NCBI GenBank assembly: GCA_009746045.1
Contig: RPFO01000279.1
Location: 1 to 64,000 of the forward strand
Reading direction: 5' to 3'
Length of the DNA stretch: 64,000 bases
DNA from: Mesostigma viride
Lineage: Eukaryota; Streptophyta; Mesostigmatophyceae; Mesostigmatales; Mesostigmataceae
Under the pieces are notes generated by a model. It was given only the letters and a program-made list of their open reading frames with translations. It had not been told where the DNA came from and did no database searches. Positions 11,037 to 22,100 of the stretch are shown piece by piece. Position 1 is the stretch's first letter. Each line of letters opens with the position of its first letter. The position numbers and the translations under genes are program-made.

Positions 11037-12758
11037 TTGAATGATGAGAGTAGGATGGTACGGACGCTGAGCCCAGCAGAGCGGATCTTGCAGAAGTCGA
11101 TGCGGATCTCGCGGGGGTGTAGCATGGAGGAGTTCGCGCGGGTTTGCACGGTGTGTGTGGAGAGGGGGATTTTGGGTGGATTTTTTGAGGAGGAGCCGCC
11201 TATGGTGAACGGTACTTTTGGGGTCGGAAAGCCCGACGGCCGTATACGGCTGATTGTGGACAACCGGCGTGGCAACATGCCACTACCAGATCCTATGCCC
11301 GCTTTTTTACCACACCTTGGCGTGATTTGCGATTTGCCCACGCGCGCTGGGGAGGATGTTTTTGGGGGCGTATCAGATTTGGATTCGTACTACAACAGAC
11401 TCCGCCTGCCAGTTTGGATGCGGCGGTACTGTGCGTGGATGCCGGTGTGGTCGGATCTGGTGGGCCTGAGTGGGGCTCGTCGGAAGGTGTGGCCGTGGAT
11501 GTTGTGCTGGCCAATGGGCAACAAGCTGGCCGTCGCGGTGGCCCAGTGTGTGCATCAGTCTGTGTTGTACCGCTGTGGCCCCAAGCCGCCGTTGGAGGCT
11601 AGTCGTGGGCTGAGCATCAACATGTCCGCGCTGATCCTGGTGGCGGAGGCCAACGAGGCGGGGGAGACCGTCCGGCTGAGGCTGGAGGAGGACCCTGCTG
11701 CGCCCTTGGCGCCCTCGCCGTGCTTCGAATCTCGGCAGGATCTGGAAGGTATGCATGCTGTGACGATCGATGACCTCCATTTCACCCACTGTGCGTCGGT
11801 GGATGGGGTGAATCAGCAGCTAGATCGTGTTCAGGCTGCCTACGCCGCTGTTGGGCTGGTGCAGAAGTCTGACAAGGTGGTACGGGCGACAGCAGAGCAG
11901 ACTGGTGTGCAGGCGGTGGGGGTCATTCACCAAAGAGATGGTGACGTGGTGCCTGTTCCTGAGCGTGTGGTGGCAGTTATCGCTGCTACTCATAGAATCT
12001 TAGATCGCGGGTTTACATACTACCGCGAACTTAGTTCTGTGCTTGGGAAGTGGGTGTGGATGCATCTGCTGTGCCGCCCCATGCTTTCGGTGTGGTCTGA
12101 GACGTACCGGCTGCTAGCAGCCATGAATGCCTCCCTGCCTGGGCGCCGCTGGCGCCTCCCTGCGGGGGCCCGCCAGGAGCTTCAGGCGGCGATCGACCTG
12201 GCCCCCTTTTTGAGGGCGGCCAGGGCCCGGCCCCTTTCTGACCGGGTCGTCGCAAGTGATGCGAGCGGCTCCGGCGGTGGGGTGGTCTACAGGGACCTGC
12301 CTGGGGCCGATTGTGCCCGGCTGGCGACCCGGCGCGAAGCGCGGGGGTGGCGGACGACAGCTTTAACGTCTGGGGAGGACTGGGACCTGGAGCGCATGGA
12401 GGAGGGGGACTACAGCCTGCTGGATAGTGGCCACTGGCGTACGGCACTGTCCTACCGGTGGCGGGGGCAGCCTAACCACATCAACGTCAAGGAGGCGATT
12501 GCTGCGACACAGGGGGTCGAGTGGTCGTGCCGGACCAAGGCGTGTCGAGGTAAGCGAGTCGTCCGGCTCGTAGACTCCAGTGCTGTGGTGGGGGCGTTTG
12601 TCAGAGGGCGGTCGTCTTCCTACCGCCTCAACCAGCTGGTTCGGCGCTACTGCGCTCTGTCACTGGCTGGCGACATGCAGAGCCACTGGGTCTGGGTGGC
12701 TACCGACCACAACCCAGCTGACAAGGCCAGTCGGCGTGGCGCTTGGTTCCTGACTTGA
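11037..12758 (+). CDS. DIRS reverse transcriptase with RNase H
   Basis: The open frame is 573 codons. An in-frame TTG marks its nominal left end, but the frame extends a little upstream and fragments of the N-terminal part appear in other frames between 10640 and 11030, so the true start is unknown. RT motifs are KPDGRIRLIVDNRRG (about 65-79), SDLDSYYNRLRLP (113-125), PMGNKLAVAVAQ (159-170), and the catalytic IDD in TIDDLHF (243-249) in place of the usual YxDD. The RNase H part has ASDASGSGGG (406-415) and DHNPADKASR (557-566), typical of DIRS-type RNase H. It should copy element RNA into DNA. The stop at 12758 overlaps the start of the next frame, which encodes the recombinase. Confidence 0.88.
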   Translation: MNDESRMVRTLSPAERILQKSMRISRGCSMEEFARVCTVCVERGILGGFFEEEPPMVNGTFGVGKPDGRIRLIVDNRRGNMPLPDPMPAFLPHLGVICDLPTRAGEDVFGGVSDLDSYYNRLRLPVWMRRYCAWMPVWSDLVGLSGARRKVWPWMLCWPMGNKLAVAVAQCVHQSVLYRCGPKPPLEASRGLSINMSALILVAEANEAGETVRLRLEEDPAAPLAPSPCFESRQDLEGMHAVTIDDLHFTHCASVDGVNQQLDRVQAAYAAVGLVQKSDKVVRATAEQTGVQAVGVIHQRDGDVVPVPERVVAVIAATHRILDRGFTYYRELSSVLGKWVWMHLLCRPMLSVWSETYRLLAAMNASLPGRRWRLPAGARQELQAAIDLAPFLRAARARPLSDRVVASDASGSGGGVVYRDLPGADCARLATRREARGWRTTALTSGEDWDLERMEEGDYSLLDSGHWRTALSYRWRGQPNHINVKEAIAATQGVEWSCRTKACRGKRVVRLVDSSAVVGAFVRGRSSSYRLNQLVRRYCALSLAGDMQSHWVWVATDHNPADKASRRGAWFLT

Positions 12759-13727
12759 CCCGGTGTGGTGACGTGCATCCCAACCCTGGGCCTGAGGGGG
12801 CGCGACGCCCTCGGGACTTGGCACTTTTGGAGGGCACAGTCAACCCTGTGTCTACCTTGCCAGCGTACCGGCGTGCGGCGGCTGTCTACGTGGCGTGGGC
12901 GCCACCTGGCCCTGTCGACCCAGCTGACGCGAAGCCATTTTCTGTGAGTGGATTTCTGCTGTCTACCATGCCAGAGGCGGGCGGGGGCGTACCTTATGCC
13001 AGCATGCCAAGGCCTGTCTGCACCTGTACTACCCCGACATTGTTCGGAATTGGGTACTGGCGGACCGCCTGCTAGCAGGTTGGCAGCGGCTTGTTCCGGC
13101 TGTCAGCCCTCCGCCTATGCCCTGGCGCCTTTGCTATTTCACTGCCCTGTTGCTAGTTTCACGTCGACAGGTGCATTTGAGTGCGTTGATTATTATTGCT
13201 TTCCAGCAGTATTTACGCATTAGCGAGGCGCTAGGGCTGCGGGTTCGGGATGTGGCTCATCCCGGCCACCCCCTTCTCGAGCCAGGGCCCATGGTCGGTG
13301 CCCTTGTGCTGCGCAACCCCAAAACTGCGCAGGGGGCGGCCCAGCACGTCCTCGTCCGGGATCCACTTTCTTTGTGGCTCCTGCGACGTCTGACGGCTGG
13401 CCAGCCCCCGGATGCACTCCTCTTTCGGGCTTAACGTACAGCCAGGCTAGGCAGCAGTGGGAGGCTGTGCAGGCCCGCATGGGCATCCCAGGGATGTTTT
13501 CTTTTCACAGCCTCCGGCATGGGGGGGCGACGCACGATGCCATCGCTGGCGAGTCGCCGGAGGCCATCCAGCTGCGCGGCCGGTGGGCTTCGGCTCTCTC
13601 GGTCACGCGCTACATTGGCCTCCACCGCAGCCTCCTGGGGCGGGACATCCCGCCCGCCCTCTGGGCTCAGGCCCTGGGTTTTGACCCAGCGGCTTTCCGG
13701 CGCCACTTCCGTGGCGTCGAGTTTTGA
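12743..13727 (+). pseudogene. DIRS tyrosine recombinase, in three frames
   Basis: The reading begins in the frame overlapping the end of RT and opens with a GDVHPNPGP motif resembling a 2A peptide. It continues in a second frame from about 12985 (HAKACLHLYYPDIVRNW) and a third from about 13425. The catalytic set is recognisable: Arg in YLRISEALGLRVRDV, Lys in NPKTAQG, HxxR in HSLRHGGATH, Trp in GRWAS, and the Tyr nucleophile in TRYIGLH. Such enzymes integrate the circular DNA copy of DIRS elements. Two internal frameshifts, at a G-rich run and near CTTTCGGGC, break it as sequenced. The end at 13727 is a normal stop just before repeat B1. Confidence 0.82.
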
Positions 13728-13910
13728 CGTCCTCCTGTCTTAATCTCTCGTCTTTTAGCTATCAACTGACCTCACCCTTGTGTGGGAGGTCAGGGGGGAA
13801 ATGGAGGGTGAACCTGGGTTGGGACACAGTACCCCCATAGCTAGGTAGTTTAAGTTTTCTTTTTTGCATGTCCTACGTATTTTCGGCTGTTAGCCATGTA
13901 AGGAGATGTG

Positions 13911-14106
13911 GGTAGAGCAGGGGCACAGCTGCTGTGGGCTGGCCCTGCACATTCACATAGTGTGCTCACCCTAGCATACAGATGGCCGTGTTGCCATCTG
14001 GTAGACATGTCTGTGTTATTCCACCGTATAGAGCTAGCACACATATTGTAATAAATTTGATGTTTTGTGGTGATGCATGCAAAGCAAGGCAAGGCCAGAA
14101 ATGGAT
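13911..14106 (+). repeat. DIRS split repeat B1
   Basis: A 196-bp repeat from GGTAGAGCAGGGG to CCAGAAATGGAT, matching B2 at 14340-14535 with only a few differences. It is followed directly by A2, giving the B1-A2 junction expected of a PAT-type element. Confidence 0.9.
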
Positions 14107-14108
14107 TT

Positions 14109-14314
14109 GGTGAGCTATGCTAATTTTATCTATGACTAACCTGCTGAGCGGAGAATGCAACGCCGTATAGCACCAAAAGAAAAAATAATTTTTAGAAAAA
14201 ATATTTTTTGTGCTGGCACCCGTACCCCAGCCACCCAGGTAGGGGTTGGCTGGACAGGTGGTTGCTATAAAGGGTGGGCTTCCATTCTAGGGAAGCAGGT
14301 TGTTTCTTTTGCCT
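14109..14314 (+). repeat. DIRS split repeat A2
   Basis: Internal copy of the A repeat. It follows B1 after 2 bp and is separated from B2 by a 25-bp C-rich spacer. Confidence 0.9.
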
Positions 14315-14339
14315 CCCACCCGCCCACCCTGGCAAACGG

Positions 14340-14535
14340 GGTAGAGCAGGGGCACAGCTGCTGTGGGCTGGCCCTGCACATCCACATAGTGTGCTCACCC
14401 TAGCATACAGATGGCCGTGTTGCCATCTGGTAGGCATGTCTGTGTTATTCCACCGTATAGAGCTAGCACACATATTGTAATAAATTTGATGTTTTGTGGT
14501 GATGCATGCAAAGCAAGGCAAGGCCAGAAATGGAT
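14340..14535 (+). repeat. DIRS split repeat B2
   Basis: Right terminal repeat of the element. It ends AAATGGAT and runs straight into the ATTCA array. Confidence 0.9.
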
Positions 14536-14855
14536 ATTCAATTCAATTCAATTCAATTCAATTCAATTCAATTCAATTCAATTCAATTCAATTCAATTCA
14601 ATTCAATTCAATTCAATTCAATTCAATTCAATTCAATTCAATTCAATTCAATTCAATTCAATTCAATTCAATTCAATTCAATTCAATTCAATTCAATTCA
14701 ATTCAATTCAATTCAATTCAATTCAATTCAATTCAATTCAATTCAATTCAATTCAATTCAATTCAATTCAATTCAATTCAATTCAATTCAATTCAATTCA
14801 ATTCAATTCAATTCAATTCAATTCAATTCAATTCAATTCAATTCAATTCAATTCA
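14536..14855. repeat. ATTCA pentanucleotide array
   Basis: Sixty-four uninterrupted copies of ATTCA. It is the right-hand continuation of the array whose first few units lie at about 9204-9232, on the other side of the DIRS insertion. Open frames across it (NSIQF repeats) are not genes. Confidence 0.95.
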
Positions 14856-15827
14856 CGGTCAAAAAGCCCCCCCAAACTGCGCATTTAGTGCCGCTATCAC
14901 GAATTCTATTTTATTCCGTGCGACCAAAAAATGCAGGTTACCCCCCATGCCGATGGCAGTAAAAGACAGCAGCGATACTGTAAACCAGCTACTTGCCGCC
15001 ACAACCCAACATCATTGAATCATGGTCTTCAACATTCGAGCATTTTTTTTTTCATTCCTCTAGCCCTACATTGCTAGTTTCGCCTAAACGCAGTTGCCAT
15101 GGCCACTTCCGCAACGGGTGCGCGCATCGTGCACCCACTTTTCACTTGACGGCGGTACCCGCGAATTTTCGGCGCCAAAAAAATTCGGCCGACACATCCC
15201 TTAACACACTTAACAGAACAGCACAGAGGCCAGTCTGGCAAGAATCTATATGAAGTGTCTCTGGATGTTGGTCCACGCTGGCGTCATAAAGGACTGTTTA
15301 GGACAGACAGGACAGGACCAATAGATAGATAGAAAGATAACCCCACGTGGATCAGGCCACGACCAATGAGGGCTCTACCAAGGTTCTAGACAAACAATTT
15401 ATAAGTCGCAGGTCCTCCACCACTTGAACACCTTACCTTCTCATTACTTATCCAAAAGACCTCGAATAAAAGCCAAACTTCCACGAACAATGGATGTAAC
15501 AACGATATCATTTTTGGTTGCTACACCGGCCATGGAAATGACTGCCAGTGGTGGTGACCATCCCTGAAAGCCCACAAGAAGAGCCCATGCCACTTGTCTG
15601 GCTTCTTTTTGCGCAGGACTACTATAGATTTAAAGAAAACAACAAGGACAATATAGCATACGATCTGCCCCTTTGAACACCACACAAACAAACACACACA
15701 CGCATGGAAAACAGAAGAAACAACGTGATGGAAGAAAAACAATAAAGCAAGCCTAATCAACAATTCCGCAACCTGACATTTCATGAAAATGTGCTCATGT
15801 CATGTCAATCTACAATTCTGCACGGCC
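14856..15827. other. 3' flank, no gene seen
   Basis: Unique sequence with short chance frames only. It probably holds the 3' untranslated region and downstream flank of the minus-strand gene ending at 15828. A short GATA-type run occurs near 15321-15338. Confidence 0.5.
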
Positions 15828-16175
15828 CTACTCATCCTGGTGGCCTGTAGTAAACTGGTTAAAGCGGCAGTCCGCTGCGAAGATGCTGCTCGTGCTGTAA
15901 TCTCCGACGCGCCCCTCTGGCACGGGGACAGGGGCTCGTGTGGCAAAGGACCGACCCAGCACACCGTGGGCAGCCTCGGTGAAGTTAAACTGCTTTAATT
16001 GCAGGTTGAGGAAGTTCTTGCCCGGCCCGGTGCCTGGCTCCCAAAAGGACGCGCGCACCACCTCCACGGCGAGCACGGCCACTCCAGGGACGGTGATGGT
16101 CACGCGCCCTTTCTTGCGCGACGCGGTCACGCCCGAGGGCAGCTTCTTCATGGAGGTGCTGGTCAGCATGGGCTC
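15828..16175 (-). CDS. Exon 7: C-terminal part of VWD/root-cap-like domain
   Basis: A 348-nt terminal exon with acceptor GCGTGCAG and a TAG stop at 15830-15828. It encodes VTITVPG...FLNLQLKQF...AHGVLGRSF, the pattern that closes root-cap-like domains (a DGVLGxTY-type motif), then a tail with [19 protein letters not shown]. Confidence 0.78.
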   Translation of the reverse strand, partial: EPMLTSTSMKKLPSGVTASRKKGRVTITVPGVAVLAVEVVRASFWEPGTGPGKNFLNLQLKQFNFTEAAHGVLGRSFATRAPVPVPEGRVGDYSTSSIFAADCRFNQFTTGHQDE

Positions 16176-19100
16176 CTGCACGCCGGGTTGTGAAAGGGCA
16201 TAATCAAGAGACCGAAATAGAGTAGGTGAAAAACGTGACCTGTTGGCTTGATCGCGAGTATATGCTACCGGCCGAAACATCGTGTTAGGGTGTGTGAGGC
16301 CGCGCGTACAAGGGTATGCAAGAGTAGGTGAGGGTGCGTTTCCAAGTAGGCAAGGGCGTGTTTCAAAGTAGGCCCGACTACAGGCAGTCAAGCAAAATCA
16401 CCTATCAACAAGTGGCCACATAGTCATCCTTGCCCGGAAGGGACACGGTGACTTGGGATTAGCAGGGACAGGGTCTGTGGACGGAGCCAGACCTGCCCTT
16501 GTCCAACACACCCTGCACACCACACCCAATACATTATACGTCACACCCTACACGTCATACCTGATCGACCAGACCCTGTACATCACACCCTACCCATCAT
16601 GCCCTATGCATCACACCCTGTACATCATATCCTATACATCACACCTTGTACATCATGCCCTGTACATCATGCCCTATACATCACACTCTATAACATAACA
16701 CCCTACACATCACACCCTATACACTATCCCCTATACATCATGCCCTGTACATCACACGCTTAAGATCATACCCTATACATCACACCCTATACATCATGTC
16801 CTGTACATCACACCCTGTACATCATGCCCTATACATCACACCCTGTACATCATGCCCTACACATCATGCCCTATTAATCATGCTTTACACATACATGACA
16901 CACTATTCATCATATTGCACCATAGGCACGCAAGGAATGACCCTAGGAAGCCGAAGTGGGCACATGGATGGATAGCAAATCTGCCTTGGGTTAAAAGTCC
17001 CAAGGAGTGGCTGCATGATAGATCGACATGGATGCCTGTATGTCTCCACTACCCAAGACTTGCCGGCAAGTTGCGGCACCCTATTAATGCAACCAGCTTA
17101 AATCGTTTGGCGATACACACGCACACCTCTAGCCTACCACGCATTTTTTCTAGGAAAACTGCATATTGTGTTGTAGCTAGCAACACACGCTGCCCTATAA
17201 AAGGTTCTGTTTGCCCATTTTACCCAGGTATGCGTAACCGCGTCAGAGAAGCCAGCCATGCCAGGGGCAGAAGTGAGCTGTGGCTGTCCGAGGCAAAGAA
17301 TCGAGAAAGCTTATCACAGCATATGAATGCTGTGGCCAAAGAACACAAAAAGTGAAGGCATGACTGCCCCGCTATCTGCAAAGAAAGAGCGGGTCACTTG
17401 ACACGCTCGACGCGGCATCGATCAACGACACTGAAATTAATTAACCCACCCCGTTGATGCGCACGGTTCCCACGGAGGCCCCCGGGTAACTCGCGCCGGC
17501 GGCCAGCGACGTGGCATCGACCAGAATGCGGTCGCTGCCGTGCATGACCGCCACCTGGTCCATCCACGTGCGGGTATCCGACTGTGAGGTGGACAGCACA
17601 AGCGCGGTGGCGTTCGCCGCGCCCGTCATGCGCGCGTTCACCTGCAGATGCTTGTCCGTGACGATGCAGTAGCTGCCACCCGCGACGCCGTTGAAGTCAA
17701 ACTTGTCGCCGGAGACGGTGGTGAAGTGGGGGTCTGACCCGCCGGAGGACAGCGAGGAGAACACCGCATTTAAGTCCACCACGTTGGATAGGACGGCGAA
17801 TGGGCCGATGAGTGCCTCCAGGAAGACGCGGAAGCCGCTGGAGTTGATCACCGTGAGGATGGCATCGCCCTCCGCCGCGTTCTTGACGTAGAGCTTGAGC
17901 AGGAGCTCAAAGTCCTGAGGGCTCAACAGCTGCTGCAGGTGGCGCTTCTTGCGGCTGGCCGTGCGGAACGTGCTCTCGAGCGCGCACGACTCCAAGAACG
18001 CAAAGGAGGTCTCCTGCAGGGTGGCCATGATGCTTGCCAACACCGAGGAGGCGTCCGTGATCTTGCACCCCTGAAACGAGCTCGTGGCAACCACCACCAC
18101 CGCCCACTCGGTGGTGCAGGTGGCCGGCACGTGGGCCAGGGTGCCCTGAAGGTCCGTGGCTGTGAAATCGCAGGCGCGGTTGACCGTGCCTGCATGGCGG
18201 GGGTGCGGCAGGGTGTCCCGAGACAAACACAAAGCGGACACGGTTGGTGAAGCTTGGTCCCAGCCTGGGACTTGACCAGGTGCATCGAAGCAAGTCCACA
18301 AAAAGGCTTATCTGAACGCGAAAGTAAGAAGTATGAAGCATGCATAAAGTGGAGGGAGATAGAGAAAAAAATGTCAAGATATAGAGAAGAGAGGAGGAAC
18401 GTTGTTCGCTGCACACACCTACACCCACACAGGCATACGTGGAAATTGAAAGTAGAAAGTATGAAGCATGCAGAAAGTAGAGGGAAAAGGGGGAAAATAA
18501 GTAAAGATAGGGGAAGGGGGAAGGGGAAGGGGAAGGGGGAAGGGGGAAGGGGGAAGGGGAAGGGGGAAGGGGAAGGGGAAGGGGAAGGGGGAAGGGGAAG
18601 GGGAAGGGGAAGGGGGAAGGGGGAAGGGGGAAGGGAAGGGGAAGGGGGAAGGGGGAAGGGGGAAGGGGGAAGGGGAAGGGGAAGGGGAAGGGGGAAGGGG
18701 GAAGGGAAGGGGGAAGGGAAGGGGGAAGGGGGAAGGGGAAGGGGAAGGGGAAGGGGAAGGGGGAAGGGGAAGGGGGAAGGGGAAGGGGAAGGGGGAAGGG
18801 GAAGGGGGAAGGGGGAAGGGGAAGGGGGAAGGGGGAAGGGGGAAGGGGAAGGGAAGGAAGGGGAAGGGGGAAGGGGGAAGGGGAAGGGGAAGGGGGAAGG
18901 GGGAAGGGGAAGGGGGAAGGGGGAAGGGAAGGGGGAAGGGGAAGGGGAAGGGGAAGGGGGAAGGGGGAAGGGGAAGGGGGAAGGGGAAGGGGAAGGGAAG
19001 GGAAGGGGGAAGGGGAAGGGGAAGGGGAAGGAAGGGAAGGGGGAAGGGGGAAGGGAAGGGGAAGGGGAAGGGGAAGGGGAAGGGGGAAGGGGGAAGGGGA

Positions 19101-22100
19101 AGGGGAAGGGGAAGGGGAAGGGGAAGGGGGAAGGGGAAGGGGGAAGGGGAAGGGGAAGGGGAAGGAAGGGGGAAGGGGAAGGGGGAAGGGGAAGGGAAGG
19201 GGAAGGGGGAAGGGGGAAGGGGAAGGGGGAAGGGAAGGGGAAGGGGAAGGGGGAAGGGGAAGGGGAAGGGGAAGGGGAAGGGGGAAGGGGAAGGGGAAGG
19301 GGAAGGGGAAGGGGGAAGGGAAGGGGAAGGGGGAAGGGGGAAGGGGAAGGGGAAGGGGGAAGGGGAAGGGAAGGGAAGGGAAGGGGAAGGGGAAGGGGAA
19401 GGGGGAAGGGGGAAGGGGAAGGGGAAGGGGGAAGGGGAAGGGGAAGGGGGAAGGGGAAGGGGAAGGGGAAGGGGGAAGGGGAAGGGGGAAGGAAGGGGAA
19501 GGGGAAGGGGAAGGGGGAAGGGGAAGGGGGAAGGGGAAGGGGGAAGGGTTGACGGTGCCTGCATGGCAGGGGTGCGGCAGGGTGTCCCGAGACAAACACA
19601 TAGCAGACACGGTTGGTGAAGCTCGGTCCCAGCTGGGAATCGACCAGGTGGGTCGAAGCAAGACCACAAAAAGGCTTACCTGGACGCGAAACTAACAAGT
19701 ATGAAGCATCATGCATGAAGTAGAGGGAAATAGAGAAAAAAAAGTAAAGATAGGGAGAAGGGAGGACGAATGTTGTTCGCTGCACACATCCACACAGGCA
19801 TATGTGGAAGTTGAAAGTAAGAAGTATGAAGCATGCATGAAGTAGAGGGAAAAAGGGGGAAAAAAGTGAAGATAGGGAAAAGGGAGAAGAAAGGAGGAAT
19901 GCTGTTGGCTGCTTGGTGTTTGCCGCTGGCGGCCCGGCCCAGGCTCCAAGGGAAAAAACGACAAATACAACAAGAGGCACGCGGAGTTGAAAAATAGAAT
20001 TGAAGAGGTAGCCGAGCCCATGTTGAGGCAGGGTTTGTGGAGGAAGAAACACACTCCATTTGTTGACAAGACACAGATTTCCCTGGCCGGGAAGCAAACC
20101 CAACGATCCATTTTTAGGCAAAAGAAACAACCTGCTTCCTTTGAATGGAAGCCCACCTTTTATAGCAACCACCTGTCCAGCCAACCCCTACCTGGGTGGC
20201 TGGGGTACAGGTGCCAGCACAAAAAATATTTTTTCTAAAATTATTTTTTCTTTTTGTGCTATACGGTGTTGCATTCTCCGCTCAGCAGGTTAGTCATAGA
20301 TAAAATATGCATAGCTCACCAATTAACCCAGCACCCCGCCTGCATACATTGCTGTCACAAAGGAGACAAGGTCACTCTGTCCCCTTGTTGCACATACATA
20401 AGCACTCACGTGGCATCCGTGCCCCCTATCCTGCCAAGATGCGTGACGGTCGGGAGTACTACGTGCCCGTGAGACAGCTATATTACGTTCCAGTCCAACG
20501 AGGACGTGTCTCATAGAGAGAAACAGCTTTTACGTTACAACGTTGCTACCAGGCTCGGCGCATGCATGCTTGAGCTCTTTGAGAGTCGCCGCATCCTCAA
20601 TACTAACTACTGTGCATACTAAGTATCCTCAATACTAACTACTGTGCATACCAAGTAAACAGAGGCACGATGAGCGGAAGATAGCAGCACTGCCACTAGT
20701 ACAAAACAGGATTAGGCGGCAATGCTGCTTTCTGTCACTGGCAGCATGCTGTTGCCGTGCGAGGGGCTCAGCCAGCATGACATGCACACCCAACAGAGGC
20801 CCTCCCATGCAGCTATTGCGGTGCGGCGTGTGCCATATTACATGATTGGTCATTTAGGTCTATACATTGGTAGCAAACGGCACATATCAAGAAGCACGGA
20901 TGTACATACCGCACGTGTGCGTGTCCGAGAAGCAAAGGTTGCCGTTGGCATTCGAAGCGCAATCTGAATCCTGGACGCACTCCACTGCAAGTCCAACAAA
21001 ACCCACGGGTAAAGGCGCAATGAAAAGATGGCCCCCCCACCACACACACATAGAGGTCAGTGAAACAGAAGGCTTTGCGATGTTCACAAGAGCTCAACAT
21101 GGAGTGCTGATAGTGGGCAGAACTTCACCCAGTCTCCAAAGCACCTCACATAAACCACACAATGCAGACGATAATGCCATCAATAATGCCATACATACAA
21201 TAAGGTCCTGCGTGCATTACGGTGTGGCAGGAGGGTGGTGACATAATAAACAGGGTGGAGCACGGCTTGATGCTCCCTACCTACGACAAAGAGATTCGCC
21301 CATGGAGCTAGGACCTAGCCACGGATGAGCTACCCGAACCAGGCTTGTAAGGACCTAGTAGCCACGGATGAGCTACCCGAACCAGGCTTGTAAGGACCTA
21401 GTAGCCACGGATGAGCTACCCGAACCAGGCTTGTAAGGACCTAGTAGCCACGGATGAGCTACCCGAACCAGGCTTGTAAGGACCTAGTAGCCACGGATGA
21501 GCTACCCGAACCAGGCTTGTAAGGACCTAGCCACGGATGAGCTACCCGAACCAGGCTGGTAAGGATACCGCTTCCACGAGCTTGCAGATCTCCAACATGC
21601 ACACATGGCGCTGATATGTAAGAGGACAGGTTGGGCTCAGCTCAAGGGGTACATGCTCAGAAGGTTCAAGTCTTCGCCACAAACAAACGTACCGCATGTC
21701 TGCGTCGACACGTCGCACAAGGGGCGGTCGGTCAGCCCCAGGGCCACACAGGTGGCGTCCACCAAACACTCAACTGTAGGTCACCACGACACCGAGCACA
21801 AGTGTTTACAAGCCCGAGCACAGATCCATGGAACAAGGGGTTGAGGAATCTGAAAAAATTGCTGATCCCCTTTAGTACACAGGTGGTTGGATCTGCTTCC
21901 ATAGTACTATAGGTTTCTTATAGTGACCAGCCACAGCGGTTGCCCTCTGCTTGTACACAAGACCTGGCCCGTGTTGACATGACCGCAAACAACAACAAGC
22001 ATTGGAGAGCGGGATGAGGTAAGCAGGATTTGTTCCAACAGGCTGTGTGCCTAACAACACGTCCCAGAACCGTCGCAATCAACTAGCTAATGGCAGTTAA

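Larger units (their letters stand above)
9234..14535 (+). mobile_element. DIRS-order retrotransposon, PAT/kangaroo-like, with split direct repeats
   Basis: The element carries a Gag-like region, reverse transcriptase with RNase H, and a tyrosine recombinase, and has no LTRs. Its repeats follow the order A1-ORFs-B1-A2-B2, the split-direct-repeat plan known for PAT-type DIRS elements. A1 is 9234-9441, B1 13911-14106, A2 14109-14314 and B2 14340-14535. Both ends abut ATTCA satellite with no target duplication, as expected for integration by a tyrosine recombinase. Integrase and aspartic protease are absent, as in the family. Related elements are known in Volvox (kangaroo) and Chlamydomonas (TOC1). 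The RT frame is open, while Gag and recombinase frames are interrupted, so this copy is probably not autonomous as sequenced. Confidence 0.9.

Noticed and set aside
17907-20184. Long minus-strand frames of Pro/Phe/Leu/Ser repeats, and Lys/Gly/Glu repeats on the plus strand
   Set aside because: They are translations of the GGGGAA-type array. The real exon 6 uses a different frame with splice support.
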